A stretch of DNA of 61,937 nt from Bacteroidales bacterium UBA3290 (GCA_002361615.1 DETK01000035.1:26508-88444), one strand, 5' to 3'. Numbered from the stretch's first letter, positions 41,272 through 49,984 are shown. Notes: generated by a model not told the origin, from the sequence alone. Translations and numbers: made by a program.

Positions 41272-44226
41272 ATGCGCAGACTGTTTGCCATATTTCTCGG
41301 ATTGTTCCTGCTCGGCGTCCTCCCTGCGGAGGCCCAGTACTACATGACCGGCAGTGCGCCGGCCTCCACGCGCTGGAACAAGATCAGTGGCGACCATTTC
41401 GACATCGTCTTCCCCGACGGACTCGACTCGCTCGCCCGGGAATACCTGTATTCCTTCGAAAAGACCCGCACCGCCACCCTTACCGGTCTGCACATCGATA
41501 CGCCCCACATGCCGATCGTCCTGCAGCCTTACGACCTGTACAGCAACGGCATGGTAGTCTGGGCGCCCAAGCGGCTCGAACTCTATACCACGCCGCCCGG
41601 CGATCCGCTCTACGCCCTCAACTGGGAGATGCAGCTGGCCGTGCACGAAGGCCGCCACATCGGCCAGATGGCGCACTATACCAAGGGTTTCTATCACTTC
41701 CTGAATATCCTTGCCGGTGAGCAGGGCAGCGCCGTGGGCATCGGTCTCTATCCTACCCAGACCTTGATGGAGGGGGATGCCGTGCAGAACGAGACCGACA
41801 TGACGCCTTCCGGCCGCGGCCGCGACCCTGAATTCGTGAAGTTCTTCCGAGCAGCCTTCCTGGCCGGGGATTTCCGTGTCTATGATGCTTGGCGCTATGG
41901 CTCGTTCCGCAAGTACTCGCCCGGCAAGTATCCGTTCGGCTATCTGATTTCCAGTACGTTCCGCGACAATTCCGGCAATTATTTCGCCGCCGGCGACATC
42001 ATGGAGACCCAGGTGAAGGAGTTCTGGCGCATCTTCAGCGTGTCGCACCGGGCCTATCGCCACGCCACCGGCATGACGGTCCGCAAGAACTGGCGCGCTG
42101 CCATCGCCCGCAACACCGAACTGTGGGAGTGGGAATACAAGCTCCGCGCTCCCTATACGCCGTACACCCCGCTGCTCAGGCGCCGCGATGCCGTCTATAC
42201 CGAAATCTCCAATCCGATCCCTCTGGGCGACAAGACTTTCGCCACGATGACCGGGATGCAGTTCGAGCGGCGCATCATCAGCATCGACTCGCTCGGAAAC
42301 CGGCGCTTCCGCCGGCCGCTTTCCAATACGACGAGTACCCTGGTGCCCGACAGCGACCACTCCTTTATCTTCTCCGAAGTCGTGCCCGACCCGCGCTGGG
42401 AGCATCGCAGCTGGTCGGTCATCCGCCGTTACGACGCCGATGCGAACCGCTTCGAAACCCTTACGCGCCATACGCGCTACCTGAATCCTGTTCCTACGGC
42501 TGACGGTGCCGCGATCCTGGCTGCCGAATACAAGACCGAAGGCGGATCGAACATCGTGAAGCTCGACCGTAACGGGCAGCTGCTCAGCAGCATCGCCGCG
42601 CCGGAGAAAGGGCAGGTCACAGGCATCGCCCAGCTCAGGGAAGATCTCTACGCCTCCGTCGTCACGACCGAGGGAATGGGCCTGTTCCGCTATGACGGAA
42701 CCTGGCACCGCGTCGTCGCGCCGCAATCGCGGATGATCCGCGACCTGCGCGCCGCGGGCGACAGCCTTCTCTATTTCGTGTCGGACCTCGACGGCCTGAG
42801 CAATGTCTATACCTATGAACCGCAGGAAGACAGGCTCTTGCGCCGCACTTCCGCACGCTTCAGCGCCGAACATCCGCTCCTGACCGGCGATGGAACGCTC
42901 CTGTACGGCGAGTACGACCACCACGGCTACCAGCCCGTGGCCGTTCCGCTGGATTCGCTGCAGCGCAACGTCCATTCCTTCGACGATCCGTATGTCAACG
43001 AAGTGGCGGAGCGCAATGCCGAACAGGCATCCGCCTATGTCACGCCGCTCACGCCGCAGGAGGATTCCCTGCTGCGCCGGCACATCGACAGCCTGGAGTC
43101 CCGCCGCTACAGCAAGATCGCACACGGGATCCACATCCACTCCTGGGCCCCTTTCTATGCCAACGTGAACCGCTTGATGAACGACATAGAAGGGTTTGAC
43201 CGGAAACACTTCAGCAACTGGTACCAGTACGTAGCGCCCGGCGCCACGCTGGTCGCACAAAACACGCTGGGCACGTTGGCCGGCACGGCAGGCTATTCCT
43301 ATCACGACCATCACCACGCCGGGCATCTATACGCGCACTATGCCGGACTGTATCCGGTCTTCCAGGTGGCCGTCGATTTCAATGAGCGCAACCGGACCCG
43401 CTCCACCATGTACCATTCGACGCATGGCGGCTCCGGTTTCCGCCTCGATACGCTCGACAAGCCTGCGGTGGTCGTCAATTCGCAAATGTCGATCCCCCTC
43501 AATTTCTCGCGCGGCGGATGGGTAACCCAGCTGATCCCTTCAATCGGCGTTGCCTGGACCAACGACGCGTATTCCTATATGGAACCCAGGTTTCACGAAG
43601 TGACCAGCGGGGAAAGTACGCTGTTGCTGACCGGCTCGCTCCGTTTCTCCACCAAGATGACCCGGCCTGCCGCCCGCCTGACGCCCCGCCTGGGCTTCGG
43701 TTTCCAGCTCGACGGCATGACCCGCCTCGGTCCGGCCTACAACCAGGTCTTCGGCCTGAATGCCTGGACCTATCTGCCCGGCATGGGCAAGGAAGACGGC
43801 TTCAAACTCAGCTACAGCTACCAGTATCAGCCGGACAACGGGGTGCTTTATTCCCCTTCCTTCAATCTGGTGCGCCGCCCCTACGGTTATAAGGACGAGA
43901 TCCTGATGAACTACCATCGGGTGATGCTCCAGTATGCCCTGCCCATCTATGCGGGCGACCTGAGCGGCGGCTTCTTCTTCTATCTGAAACGCATCCAGCT
44001 GGTTCCCTTCGTGGACTACGCTTTCGACAAACAACATCCCGAGATGAAGGACGGCGCCATCGCACACCTGGGCCCCAAGAACTACCTCTCTTACGGTACG
44101 ACCCTGATGATCACCACGCGCCTGTTCCGTATCGGAAGAGACTTCGACCTCGGTGTCCAGTACGCCCATCCGCACCGCTCGGGCGAGATCGGCACATTCC
44201 GCTTCGTCTTGACCAACGGTCTGTAA
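41272..44226 (+). CDS. Large secreted protein with protease-like N terminus, propeller and beta-barrel-like C terminus
   Basis: A 984-residue protein with signal peptide MRRLFAIFLGLFLLGVLPAEAQ. Residues about 124-128 read HEGRH in a helix (QLAVHEGRHIGQMAHY) and a second helix about 40 residues on has LMEGDAVQNETD, a layout reminiscent of gluzincin metalloproteases (HExxH plus a distant Glu), although HEGRH would need its second histidine to serve as ligand. Residues about 280-600 look like a TolB-type propeller (AAEYKTEGGSNIVKLDRNGQ), and the C-terminal third is rich in barrel-like strands (LTGSLRFSTKMTRPAARLTP, FKLSYSYQYQPD). I recall similar proteins in Bacteroidota only as uncharacterised. 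Confidence 0.75.
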   Translation: MRRLFAIFLGLFLLGVLPAEAQYYMTGSAPASTRWNKISGDHFDIVFPDGLDSLAREYLYSFEKTRTATLTGLHIDTPHMPIVLQPYDLYSNGMVVWAPKRLELYTTPPGDPLYALNWEMQLAVHEGRHIGQMAHYTKGFYHFLNILAGEQGSAVGIGLYPTQTLMEGDAVQNETDMTPSGRGRDPEFVKFFRAAFLAGDFRVYDAWRYGSFRKYSPGKYPFGYLISSTFRDNSGNYFAAGDIMETQVKEFWRIFSVSHRAYRHATGMTVRKNWRAAIARNTELWEWEYKLRAPYTPYTPLLRRRDAVYTEISNPIPLGDKTFATMTGMQFERRIISIDSLGNRRFRRPLSNTTSTLVPDSDHSFIFSEVVPDPRWEHRSWSVIRRYDADANRFETLTRHTRYLNPVPTADGAAILAAEYKTEGGSNIVKLDRNGQLLSSIAAPEKGQVTGIAQLREDLYASVVTTEGMGLFRYDGTWHRVVAPQSRMIRDLRAAGDSLLYFVSDLDGLSNVYTYEPQEDRLLRRTSARFSAEHPLLTGDGTLLYGEYDHHGYQPVAVPLDSLQRNVHSFDDPYVNEVAERNAEQASAYVTPLTPQEDSLLRRHIDSLESRRYSKIAHGIHIHSWAPFYANVNRLMNDIEGFDRKHFSNWYQYVAPGATLVAQNTLGTLAGTAGYSYHDHHHAGHLYAHYAGLYPVFQVAVDFNERNRTRSTMYHSTHGGSGFRLDTLDKPAVVVNSQMSIPLNFSRGGWVTQLIPSIGVAWTNDAYSYMEPRFHEVTSGESTLLLTGSLRFSTKMTRPAARLTPRLGFGFQLDGMTRLGPAYNQVFGLNAWTYLPGMGKEDGFKLSYSYQYQPDNGVLYSPSFNLVRRPYGYKDEILMNYHRVMLQYALPIYAGDLSGGFFFYLKRIQLVPFVDYAFDKQHPEMKDGAIAHLGPKNYLSYGTTLMITTRLFRIGRDFDLGVQYAHPHRSGEIGTFRFVLTNGL

Positions 44227-44229
44227 AGA

Positions 44230-44928
44230 ATGAATAACGCGCTTAAACTCAACGCTTTCGATTATTTCCTAATTCTGGGTACCACGGCCGTCAGCATCGC
44301 TTCGTCGCTGCTGGGCGAGGGCTGGGACACCATCGGTTTCATCGTGGCCGTCACGGGCATCATCAACCTGGTGCTCTGCGCCAAGGGCAACATCTGGAAC
44401 TACGCCTTCGGCATCGTGTACAATGCCATCTACGTCTATATCGCCTGGCATTCAAAGCTATACGCCGACTCTGCCATCTACCTGCTCTACTATCTGCCGA
44501 TGCAGTTCGTGGGCTGGGCGCAGTGGAAGAAGAACCAGAACCAGGAGAGCGGTGCCGTGAACGCCGTGCACCTGACGCGCCGTCAGGCCTTTGCCCTGCT
44601 CATCGCCGCCGCCGTCCTGATCCCGCTCTTCGCGTGGATCCTCTCGCGTCCGGCCATCGGCGACTCGCAGCCCTGGCTCGACGCCGCGACGACCGTCATC
44701 TCGATCCTGGCTATGTATATGATGGTCAAGGCCATTGCAGAGCAGTGGTACATCTGGATCGTGCTCGATGCGGCGCAGGTGATCAAATGGACGGTCGCAA
44801 CCATCCGGGGCGAAGAACACGCAGCCCTGATGCTGGTGATGTTCGCCTTCTTCCTGGCCAACGCCATCTATGGCCTTATTCAATGGAACGGATTAGCGCG
44901 GCCTTCGCAGGACCAACCACGGCCGTAA
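44230..44928 (+). CDS. pnuC: PnuC-family nicotinamide riboside transporter
   Basis: A 232-residue membrane protein with about seven helices. Family landmarks are GNIWNYAFGIVYNAIYVYIA, the WAQWKKN loop and EQWYIWIVLDAAQVIKW. PnuC moves nicotinamide riboside (or thiamine in PnuT relatives) by facilitated diffusion, with cytoplasmic phosphorylation trapping the substrate. It begins 3 bp after the large secreted protein. Its last 53 nt overlap the 3' end of uvrC on the other strand. No NadR or thiamine kinase gene lies next to it, so the substrate is undecided. Confidence 0.9.
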   Translation: MNNALKLNAFDYFLILGTTAVSIASSLLGEGWDTIGFIVAVTGIINLVLCAKGNIWNYAFGIVYNAIYVYIAWHSKLYADSAIYLLYYLPMQFVGWAQWKKNQNQESGAVNAVHLTRRQAFALLIAAAVLIPLFAWILSRPAIGDSQPWLDAATTVISILAMYMMVKAIAEQWYIWIVLDAAQVIKWTVATIRGEEHAALMLVMFAFFLANAIYGLIQWNGLARPSQDQPRP

Positions 44929-46363
44929 GCTCTTCCAGACTGGCTTCCTTGATTTTCTTCAGGCTCTTGAAGTGACGGAGCAGTTTCTGCTCGGTGGCTT
45001 CGCCGATGCCCGGAAGCGATCGCAGCGCGCTGACGGTCTGGGCTTTGCTTCGCAGATTGCGGTGGTGCGTGATGCCGAAGCGGTGCGCTTCGTCGCGGAT
45101 CTGCATCAGCACGCGGAGCGAAGAGGAGTTGCGGTCGAGGAACAGGGGGAGCGGGTCGCCCGGCACGATGACTTCTTCCATCCGTTTGGCCAGGCCCACG
45201 ATAAAGATCTTGTCGGAGATACCGAGTTCCATAAGGGCTTCCAGCGCGAAGCCCAACTGGCCTTTGCCACCGTCGATCACCACCAGTTGCGGCAATTCCT
45301 CTCCTTCGGCCATAAGCCGGGAGTAGCGCCGGTTGACCACTTCCTTCATCGAGGCGTAGTCATTGGCCCCGACCACGGTCTTGATGTTGAAATGCCGGTA
45401 GTCGCGCTTGCAGGGCAGGCCGTCCCGGAACACCACGCAGGAGGCTACGGGGTTCGTACCCTGGATGTTGGAGTTGTCGAAGCACTCGATGTGGCGCGGG
45501 GGGACGCTCATGCCGAGATCTTTCTGGAGCTGCGCCACGACCTTTTCCGCCTTCTCGATGCGGCGGGGCAAGGTCTTCTCTTTCAAGAGCTTGTAGGTCT
45601 CCATGTCGAGAATGCCGTGGCCCACGGACTTCTCGCGCTCGTGATGCGCCTCCAGGAGGGCGAGCCGCTCTTTCCACTCCTGCGCTTCTTCGAAACGCAG
45701 GTCCGCCGCCGCTTCCTGCATCTTTGCCCGGCAGGCGTACATCAGCTCGCGGGTGCGGCCGCTGAGCAGCTTGCGGATCTCCTCGATCTGCGCCTGGTAT
45801 TCCTCCGCGCTGAAGAGGCCTTCGCAAGGACCCGCGCATTTTTCGAGATGGTAGTTCAGGCAGCAGCGCAACTTACCTCCCTCGATCTGCTCGGGTGTGA
45901 GCGCGTGTGCGCAGATGCGTAGTTTCCAGAGGCTTCCCATCAGGTCAAGCAGGCGGCGCGCATGGTGGACGGAGGCATAGGGGCCGAAGTAGAGCGAGCC
46001 GTCCTGTACGTAGCGGCGCGTGAGCATCACGCGGGGGAAGGGTTCGTTGCGGATGCAGATCCAGGGATAGGTCTTGTCGTCCTTGAGCAGGATGTTGTAA
46101 TGGGGCTGGAGCTGCTTGATGAGGTTGTTCTCGAGCAGGAGGGCGTCTTCTTCGGTCTCGACCACGGTGTAGGTCAGGTCGGCGATGTGCTCGACGAGCG
46201 CGCGGGTCTTGCGGTCAAGCTGCTCCGGCGGGCGGAAATACTGCGAAACGCGCCGTTTCAGGTCCTTGGCCTTGCCCACGTAGATGATCTTTCCGGATGC
46301 GTCGAGGTAGCGGTAGACGCCCGGGTCGTGCGGAAGATATTCTATTTTCTCTCTGACATTCAT
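44876..46363 (-). CDS. uvrC: Excinuclease ABC subunit C, shortened between its nuclease halves
   Basis: A 495-residue UvrC, about 100 shorter than usual. The GIY-YIG domain (PGVYRYLDASGKIIYVGKAK, 14-33), the cysteine-rich segment (CCLNYHLEKCAGPC, 167-180) and the UVR motif (about 219-238) are normal. The 3' incision domain starts at PRHIECFDNSNIQG (289-302) and keeps the Asp residues of ECFD and VIDGGKG, RDEAHRFG and a C-terminal HhH motif (LPGIGEATEQKLL). Only about 58 residues separate the UVR motif from the catalytic Asp at 296, against roughly 160 in E. coli. The missing part is the inter-domain region. The reading frame is intact, so this looks like a real deletion. Converges with pnuC with a 53-nt overlap. 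Confidence 0.93.
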   Translation of the reverse strand: MNVREKIEYLPHDPGVYRYLDASGKIIYVGKAKDLKRRVSQYFRPPEQLDRKTRALVEHIADLTYTVVETEEDALLLENNLIKQLQPHYNILLKDDKTYPWICIRNEPFPRVMLTRRYVQDGSLYFGPYASVHHARRLLDLMGSLWKLRICAHALTPEQIEGGKLRCCLNYHLEKCAGPCEGLFSAEEYQAQIEEIRKLLSGRTRELMYACRAKMQEAAADLRFEEAQEWKERLALLEAHHEREKSVGHGILDMETYKLLKEKTLPRRIEKAEKVVAQLQKDLGMSVPPRHIECFDNSNIQGTNPVASCVVFRDGLPCKRDYRHFNIKTVVGANDYASMKEVVNRRYSRLMAEGEELPQLVVIDGGKGQLGFALEALMELGISDKIFIVGLAKRMEEVIVPGDPLPLFLDRNSSSLRVLMQIRDEAHRFGITHHRNLRSKAQTVSALRSLPGIGEATEQKLLRHFKSLKKIKEASLEELTAVVGPAKAALIRSIE

Positions 46364-46373
46364 CGAAAAATAC

Positions 46374-46381
46374 TATCTTTG
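46374..46381 (+). promoter_or_regulatory. Promoter box of the bifunctional acyltransferase gene
   Basis: TATCTTTG, 23 bp before the ATG at 46404 and immediately outside the uvrC start. On the minus strand the abutting TATTTTTC (46371-46364) may serve uvrC, which would then be leaderless. Confidence 0.6.
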
Positions 46382-46403
46382 CTTTTTGATGTAAGCGCCT
46401 TCC

Positions 46404-48248
46404 ATGAAGAAGATCAAGACAAAGATAATCAATAAATCCGACATCATGAAAGTGATCCACATGCGTGGACCCGTGGGCTGGCTGTTGGCGACGCTGGCCA
46501 TGGCGCTGTTCGGATTCAACAAGGTCAACAAGGCCAACGACCGCTGCAAGCAGTACAAAGGCGCGGACTTCTCGGCCCACATCCTGAAGGATGCCGGCAT
46601 CAAAATCGACCTGAAGCCCAACCAGTTCAACTATATTCCCCAGGACGGACCGTTCATCACCATTTCGAACCACCCCATCGGCTCGGCCGACGGGATGATA
46701 CTCAACGCCGTCATCGGGACGATGCGTACGGACTTCAAGATCCTGGCCAACTTCCTGCTGACGATGATCCCTTCGCTGAAGGACTCGTTCTTCGCTGTCA
46801 ATCCCTTCTCCGACGAGGTTTCGGCGCGCAGCAGCCTGACAGGCATCCGCATGGCTAAGGAGCACCTGGCCGCCGGCGGCAGCCTCGGCCTGTTCCCGGC
46901 GGGCGAAGTGTCCACGCACCAGCGTCCCAAAAACCGGACTTCGCTCAAGAAGCGCTCCGTGGAAGACGTTCCCTGGCCCGCGTCGGTCATCAAGCTCATC
47001 CGCAACGCCAACGTGCCGGTGATTCCGATCTACTTCGAGGCCCAGAACTCGAAATGGTTCCATTTCGTGGGACGCATCCACCCGATCCTCCGCACGCTCA
47101 ACCTGGCCAACGAGCTGTTCAACAAGAAGGGCAAGACCATCCCCATGCGCATCGGCCGGCCCATCATGCCCAACGAACTGGCGGAGTATGCCGACCTGGA
47201 GAAGCTGGGCGGCTATCTGCGCAGCCGCGTCTACGCCATGGAGGTGGAGTTCAACAATCCGAACGAAGAGCTCACCAAACCGCCGGAGCTGGTCACGCCG
47301 ATCTCCCTTCCGCGTGACAAGAAAGCCGTGGTCAAGGAGTTCGACCGCCTCAAGAACGGGGGCAACATGCTCTTCGAAGTGGCTTCCTATCAGTGCTACC
47401 TGGCGGAGCACGCGGAGATTCCCATTGCGATGATCGAGCTGGGGCGCCGGCGCGAAGAAGCGTTCCGGGCCACGGGCGAAGGCAGCAACCAGGCCATCGA
47501 CGTGGACGACTACGATCCGTACTACAAGCATCTGATCCTGTGGGATGCCAAGCGCAAGCGTATCGCCGGCGGCTATCGCCTCGGCATCGGTGAGGAAATC
47601 TTCGAGAAGCACGGTGGTGTGGAAGGTTTCTACACCAGTTCGCTGTTCTCTTACGACCAGGAGTTCGAATCCACGCTCCGCCAGACCATCGAGCTGGGCC
47701 GCTCTTTCGTCAGCCTGGAATACCAGAAGGAGGCCCTTCCGCTTATGCTCCTGCTCAAAGGGTTGATGCACAGCTTGATGCGCTATCCCAACGCAGAGTA
47801 TTTCATCGGGCCGGTGAGTATCAGCAACTCCTATCCCAAGTTCTACCAGAGTCTGATGGTGTACTATCTGGAGAACAAGCACAGCGCGATGATTCCGGAG
47901 CACTATGCGCAGCCGACCACGCCTTTCGAGCCGGACTATCTGAAGCTCAATCCGAAAGACTTGCTCCGGCACAAGATGGACAATTTCGAGAAGTTCGACC
48001 GTTTCCTGATGCGGCTCTCCGACAACACCTACCGCATGCCCACGCTGGTGAAGAAGTACATGAAGGTCAACGCGCGCATCATCAACTTCAACGTCGATCC
48101 GCTGTTCAACTACAGCCTCGACGGACTGATCATCCTCCGGATCAAGGACTACCCCCGCGCCGAGATTCTCTCGATGTCCAAAGACGTCGCCAACCCCGCC
48201 GAACGCGAAGCCATCCTCAACCGTTTCGGCTATTCCCTGAAAAACTAA
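46404..48248 (+). CDS. Bifunctional acyltransferase of amino-acid-lipid synthesis (OlsF/GlsBA-like fusion)
   Basis: A 614-residue protein made of two acyltransferases. The N-terminal half (about 60-300) is PlsC/GlsA-like, with ISNHPIGSADGMIL as the His/Asp acyl-transfer motif and LFPAGEVST as the substrate-binding motif. The C-terminal half (about 330-600) is the hemolysin/OlsB-like GNAT fold (LILWDAKRKRIAGGYRLGIG, IELGRSFVSLEYQKEALPLM). In Bacteroides the separate GlsB and GlsA make N-acyloxyacyl glycine lipids; in Flavobacterium and Serratia a single OlsF makes ornithine lipids. The fusion order here is OlsA-like then OlsB-like, as in OlsF. The amino acid acceptor (glycine, ornithine, serine) cannot be read from sequence. 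An R1 element starts at the base after its stop. Confidence 0.8.
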   Translation: MKKIKTKIINKSDIMKVIHMRGPVGWLLATLAMALFGFNKVNKANDRCKQYKGADFSAHILKDAGIKIDLKPNQFNYIPQDGPFITISNHPIGSADGMILNAVIGTMRTDFKILANFLLTMIPSLKDSFFAVNPFSDEVSARSSLTGIRMAKEHLAAGGSLGLFPAGEVSTHQRPKNRTSLKKRSVEDVPWPASVIKLIRNANVPVIPIYFEAQNSKWFHFVGRIHPILRTLNLANELFNKKGKTIPMRIGRPIMPNELAEYADLEKLGGYLRSRVYAMEVEFNNPNEELTKPPELVTPISLPRDKKAVVKEFDRLKNGGNMLFEVASYQCYLAEHAEIPIAMIELGRRREEAFRATGEGSNQAIDVDDYDPYYKHLILWDAKRKRIAGGYRLGIGEEIFEKHGGVEGFYTSSLFSYDQEFESTLRQTIELGRSFVSLEYQKEALPLMLLLKGLMHSLMRYPNAEYFIGPVSISNSYPKFYQSLMVYYLENKHSAMIPEHYAQPTTPFEPDYLKLNPKDLLRHKMDNFEKFDRFLMRLSDNTYRMPTLVKKYMKVNARIINFNVDPLFNYSLDGLIILRIKDYPRAEILSMSKDVANPAEREAILNRFGYSLKN

Positions 48249-48395
48249 GCTTTTGCTGACAGACGCGTCAGTTTTCGAGTCAAAAACCCATGGCCGCCCA
48301 TGGCCGTGTGAATGGGAGGGGCCCAGCGAAGCTGGGAGGGATGGAGCGAAGCGGAAGGTTTTTGAATCGAAAACTGCAAGTCTAGAGGCAAAAGC
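48249..48395. repeat. Intergenic element R1, copy iii
   Basis: Ends GCTTTTGC (48249-48256) and GCAAAAGC (48388-48395), with inner mirror sequences CAGTTTTCGAGTCAAAAACC and GGTTTTTGAATCGAAAACTG. The core has CCCAGCGAAGCTGGG (48322-48336). It begins on the base after the acyltransferase stop codon. Copy iv, 359 bp downstream in the same orientation, differs at only two of 147 positions. Confidence 0.85.
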
Positions 48396-48464
48396 AAATG
48401 TTGAAAGCGGCATCAGCCGCTAGCGAAGGCCGTGAGGGAAGGCCTTGTGTAAAAGCAAATGTTG
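48396..48464. repeat. R1-type hairpin module between R1 and R2
   Basis: GCGGC-ATCA-GCCGC (48407-48420) followed by TAGCG is the reverse complement of the GCTA-GCGGC-TGAT-GCCGC module found at 52575-52591. The rest (GAAGGCCGTGAGGGAAGGCC) is GC-rich linker found in similar form in copies i and ii. Confidence 0.7.
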
Positions 48465-48585
48465 TTTGGACGCGAAAACAATGTGAGAGATATCAGAGTG
48501 TCGTCGCGTCCGGTTTTTCGCCAAAAAAGGCCCAAATCGCTCCACGACGACAACGTAGTCCCCTTCACGATGTCGTCGCGGCGAA
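48465..48585 (-). repeat. Dispersed repeat R2, copy 2
   Basis: The reverse complement matches 39719-39839 over about 120 bp (TTTTGGCGAAAAAC, CGTCGTGGA and CTCTCACATTGTTTTCGCG are shared blocks). It is enclosed by two R1 elements (copies iii and iv), giving a composite R1-R2-R1 layout. Confidence 0.8.
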
Positions 48586-48607
48586 AGTTTGTTTTGCGGC
48601 CGCAAAA

Positions 48608-48754
48608 GTTTTTGCTGACAGACGCGTCAGTTTTCGAGTCAAAAACCCATGGCCGCCCATGGCCGTGTGAATGGGAGGGGCCCAGCGAAGCTGGGAGGGA
48701 TGGAGCGAAGCGGAAGGTTTTTGAATCGAAAACTGCAAGTCTGGAGGCAAAAGC
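48608..48754. repeat. Intergenic element R1, copy iv
   Basis: Identical to copy iii except for C to T in the left terminus (GTTTTTGC) and A to G near the right terminus. The right end lies 5 bp from the stop codon of the minus-strand permease gene. The near identity indicates a recent duplication or gene conversion. Confidence 0.85.
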
Positions 48755-48759
48755 AAAAG

Positions 48760-49971
48760 CTATTTCGTAATCCGGCGGGTCAGCAGGGAGATCAGCCAGC
48801 CGATGAAGGCGACGCCGACGACGACCAGTACGATGTCGAGCGGCTGGACGACGACCGGATAGGCGTCCACTACGAAATTGCCCGGCATCTTCACGAAGCC
48901 GTAGTGCTGTTGCAACAGGCAGACCAGCAGGCCGATACCTACACCGACCGCGATGCCCAGCAAAGATATCATCCAACCTTCCCGAACGAAGATCCTGCCG
49001 ACCAGGGCATCGTCGGCGCCCATGGCCTGCAGGGTGGCGATGTCGTCGCGCTTTTCGATGATGAGCATCGACAACGAGCCATAGATGTTGAACGAGATGA
49101 TCAGCATCACGAAGAGCAGGATCAGGTAGATGGCGACCTTTTCGTAGATGAGCAGTTTGTAGAGCGTGGTATTCTGCTGCTGGCGGTCGCGGACCAGGAA
49201 ATCGTCGCCCAGCGAGGCTTTCAGCGCAGAGAGCACTTCGCGCGAAGCCATCCCCTTGCGGTCTAAGCCCTGCGGGGTGAGGTAGATTTCAATGGATGAT
49301 ACTTCATCTTGATATTCAAGCAGTTCCCGTAAGGCAGGCAGAGGCATGAACAGATACTTCTGGTCGAAATTCTGCTCAAGCGACACGATACCTGCCGGAT
49401 GCAGTTTTTCCTGCCGCAGCGAGGCGAGGGGATTGAGCAGGTCGACCTGCCGGGTGCGGCTGGGGAACCAGGCGGTCAGCGGCTGCAGGAACGTGGTGCG
49501 GACGCCCAGCTCCATGGCTACGAGGCGGCCCAGCACGACCTGGTTCAAGTCGCCGAAGGTCAGCGAGAAATCGCCTTCGACCAGATGGTCGCGCAGGGCG
49601 GTGACCTGCTCGTAGAGCGAGTCCACGCCGCGGGCCACCACGACCTTGTTGCGGTCGCCGTACTGCACGAAGACGCTCTCTTCCAGCACGCCGCAGACGG
49701 CCTTTACGCGCGGGTCCTCCCGGAACGCATCGAAGCGCTCGTCGGGTACGAACACCTTGCCGCGGACCGGCGTCACCAGCACGTCGGCCGTGGCGGCGTC
49801 GTTCAGGTCGCGGACCACGCCGTCGAAACCGTTGTACACCGACAGGATAATCACCAGCGCAGCGCAACCGATGGCAATGCCGGCCGCCGAGATGATCGAG
49901 ATGATGTTGATCACATTGTGCGACTTCTTGGCAAAGAGGTAGCGCCGCGCTATGAACCGGGAGAGTTTCAT
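48760..49971 (-). CDS. LolC/LolE-type lipoprotein-releasing ABC permease
   Basis: A 403-residue FtsX-family permease. MKLSRFIARRYLFAKKSHNVINIIS at the N terminus (split in the protein into the helix and its lead-in) is the LolC/E signature, followed by TM1, a MacB-like periplasmic domain (about 45-260) and three C-terminal helices with LIIEKRDDIATLQAMGADDA. With LolD it extracts lipoproteins from the inner membrane. LolD is not nearby. It is the last gene of the acpT-like/tyrS/rbfA run, 13 bp after rbfA. Confidence 0.9.
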   Translation of the reverse strand: MKLSRFIARRYLFAKKSHNVINIISIISAAGIAIGCAALVIILSVYNGFDGVVRDLNDAATADVLVTPVRGKVFVPDERFDAFREDPRVKAVCGVLEESVFVQYGDRNKVVVARGVDSLYEQVTALRDHLVEGDFSLTFGDLNQVVLGRLVAMELGVRTTFLQPLTAWFPSRTRQVDLLNPLASLRQEKLHPAGIVSLEQNFDQKYLFMPLPALRELLEYQDEVSSIEIYLTPQGLDRKGMASREVLSALKASLGDDFLVRDRQQQNTTLYKLLIYEKVAIYLILLFVMLIISFNIYGSLSMLIIEKRDDIATLQAMGADDALVGRIFVREGWMISLLGIAVGVGIGLLVCLLQQHYGFVKMPGNFVVDAYPVVVQPLDIVLVVVGVAFIGWLISLLTRRITK

Positions 49972-49984
49972 CGCCGGTCGGGAG

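Noticed and set aside
40321..43326. A 1001-codon minus-strand frame containing the Stealth protein
   Set aside because: Only the last 292 codons are Stealth-like; the upstream part is a shadow of the large plus-strand gene at 41272 and lies above the promoter.
40498..44226. A 1242-codon plus-strand frame
   Set aside because: The part before 41272 is the antisense of the Stealth gene; the signal peptide and promoter fix the start at 41272.
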